Origin: Bacillota bacterium | GTDB lineage: Bacteria; Bacillota; Clostridia; TANB77; CAG-465 | DNA length: 6,034 nt | Direction: 5' to 3' | Assembly (NCBI GenBank): GCA_023410645.1 | Contig: JAEYPQ010000025.1 | Span: 1-6,034, forward strand | Shown: positions 5,803 to 6,034 of the stretch, in pieces | Layout of the letters: each line of letters starts with the position of its first letter | Numbering within the stretch: the stretch's first letter is position 1 | Notes under the pieces: generated by a model | Databases searched by the model: none | The model's input: only the letters and a program-made list of their open reading frames with translations | What the model was told of the DNA's origin: nothing | Program-made: the position numbers and the translations under genes

Positions 5803-5856
5803 AGTTTTATCACTCCCATCTCAAAAATACTTTCAAATATCATTTTTAAATGTTCA

Positions 5857-5886
5857 ATTATAATACAGTTTATATTTAAAATTATA
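5857..5886 (-). promoter_or_regulatory. Possible promoter region of the 326-residue gene
   Basis: Two minus-strand TATAAT boxes are present, at 5862-5857 and 5886-5881, in the 80 bp before the start codon. The nearer would give a leader of about 48 nt. Neither has a good -35 box at normal spacing, so which one is used is undecided. The probable IS left end begins at about 5894, so part of the original promoter may have been replaced. Confidence 0.35.
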
Positions 5887-5920
5887 ACACATTTGGTGCT
5901 AGTATAGATATATAGACACA

Positions 5921-5949
5921 TTTAGTTAGACAAATAATTATGATATAAT
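5921..5949 (+). promoter_or_regulatory. Probable transposase promoter
   Basis: Plus strand: extended -10 TGATATAAT (5941-5949) with a poor -35 (TTTAGT at 5921-5926) 17 bp upstream. The extended -10 could compensate for the weak -35. It lies about 20 bp before the transposase frame. Confidence 0.5.
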
Positions 5950-5967
5950 TAATAACGATAAAGGAAG

Positions 5968-6034
5968 TTGTCTATAATAGCAATAAGCAGCCAATATGAT
6001 GATGAGTTTAAAAATATGATTGTGAATTTATACA
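5968..6034 (+). CDS. IS3-family transposase OrfA, N-terminal part
   Basis: The frame from TTG at 5968 reads MSIIAISSQYDDEFKNMIVNLY before the window ends. YDDEFKNMIVNLY matches the conserved start of the helix-turn-helix OrfA proteins of IS3-family elements (typically Y-x-x-EFK-x-x-x-V-x-LY). OrfA binds the IS ends and is fused to the DDE-type OrfB by programmed frameshifting. AAGGAAG (5961-5967) touches the TTG, too close for normal initiation. At 9 bases from AGGA the codon is ATA (5974), which may be a mutated ATG. The start is therefore uncertain and the element may be poorly expressed. It is the only plus-strand gene seen in the window. Confidence 0.7.
   Translation, partial: MSIIAISSQYDDEFKNMIVNLY

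Larger units (their letters stand above)
5894..6034 (+). mobile_element. Left end of an IS3-family insertion sequence (cut by window edge)
   Basis: An OrfA-like frame starts at 5968 and runs off the window. IS3-family elements usually have about 50-100 bp between the terminal inverted repeat, which starts with TG, and OrfA. TGGTGCTAGTATAGATATAT (5894-5913) followed by AGACACATTTAG fits in position and general style, but the right end and target duplication are outside the window, so the exact border is a guess. Confidence 0.5.

Overview
The window is very AT-rich, uses strong AGGAGG-type ribosome binding sites and consensus TATAAT promoters, and ends in IS3-family DNA. This points to a low-GC Firmicute, probably Lactobacillales or a relative such as Enterococcus, Listeria or Carnobacterium. 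That assignment is inferred from style, because no housekeeping gene is present. None of the intact genes can be given a firm function; the window looks like an accessory island of small orphan and membrane proteins.

Layout: all five intact genes are on the minus strand, so transcription runs from right to left in three separate units. Unit C (right) is a 326-residue multi-spanning membrane protein (4822-5802). It is followed by a decayed reading frame carrying four in-frame TAA codons (4362-4838) and a probable terminator (4196-4224). Unit B (middle) is a compact three-gene operon: a 221-residue two-helix membrane protein (3317-3982), a 135-residue soluble protein (2917-3324, overlapping it by 8 bp) and a 241-residue soluble protein (2166-2891). 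It has a promoter at 4050-4079 and a hairpin/T-tract terminator at 1965-1994. Unit A (left) is one 377-residue protein with two N-terminal membrane helices and a large soluble domain (536-1669). It has a near-consensus promoter (1719-1747) and a strong terminator (340-370). At the right edge the plus strand carries the start of an IS3-type transposase OrfA (5968 onward), probably with the IS left end just before it.

The most unusual content is non-coding. Two clusters of a 28-31 bp tandem repeat (ATCGTTTAATA...GAAACCACCTG) lie in the same orientation on both sides of gene A, one just downstream of its stop and one just upstream of its promoter. A different, iteron-like repeat (TTTTTAGCACCCCTA...ATGGCTTA) lies beyond the last reading frames of units B and C. 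In all three units a repeat-bearing stretch lies between the last frame and the terminator. This suggests gene cassettes joined or exchanged at repeat boundaries. The gene types (two-helix membrane proteins and small orphan soluble proteins, with decayed remains between them) would fit orphan immunity or accessory genes of polymorphic-toxin or type VII secretion islands, but no toxin, LXG, WXG or secretion gene is present, so this remains a hypothesis.

Gene-free stretches: 1-339 holds only small palindromes and a short direct repeat. 1670-2165 holds the promoter and repeat cluster of gene A, and the terminator, iteron-like repeats and inverted repeats of unit B. 3983-4361 holds the unit B promoter, the unit C terminator and one more iteron-like repeat.
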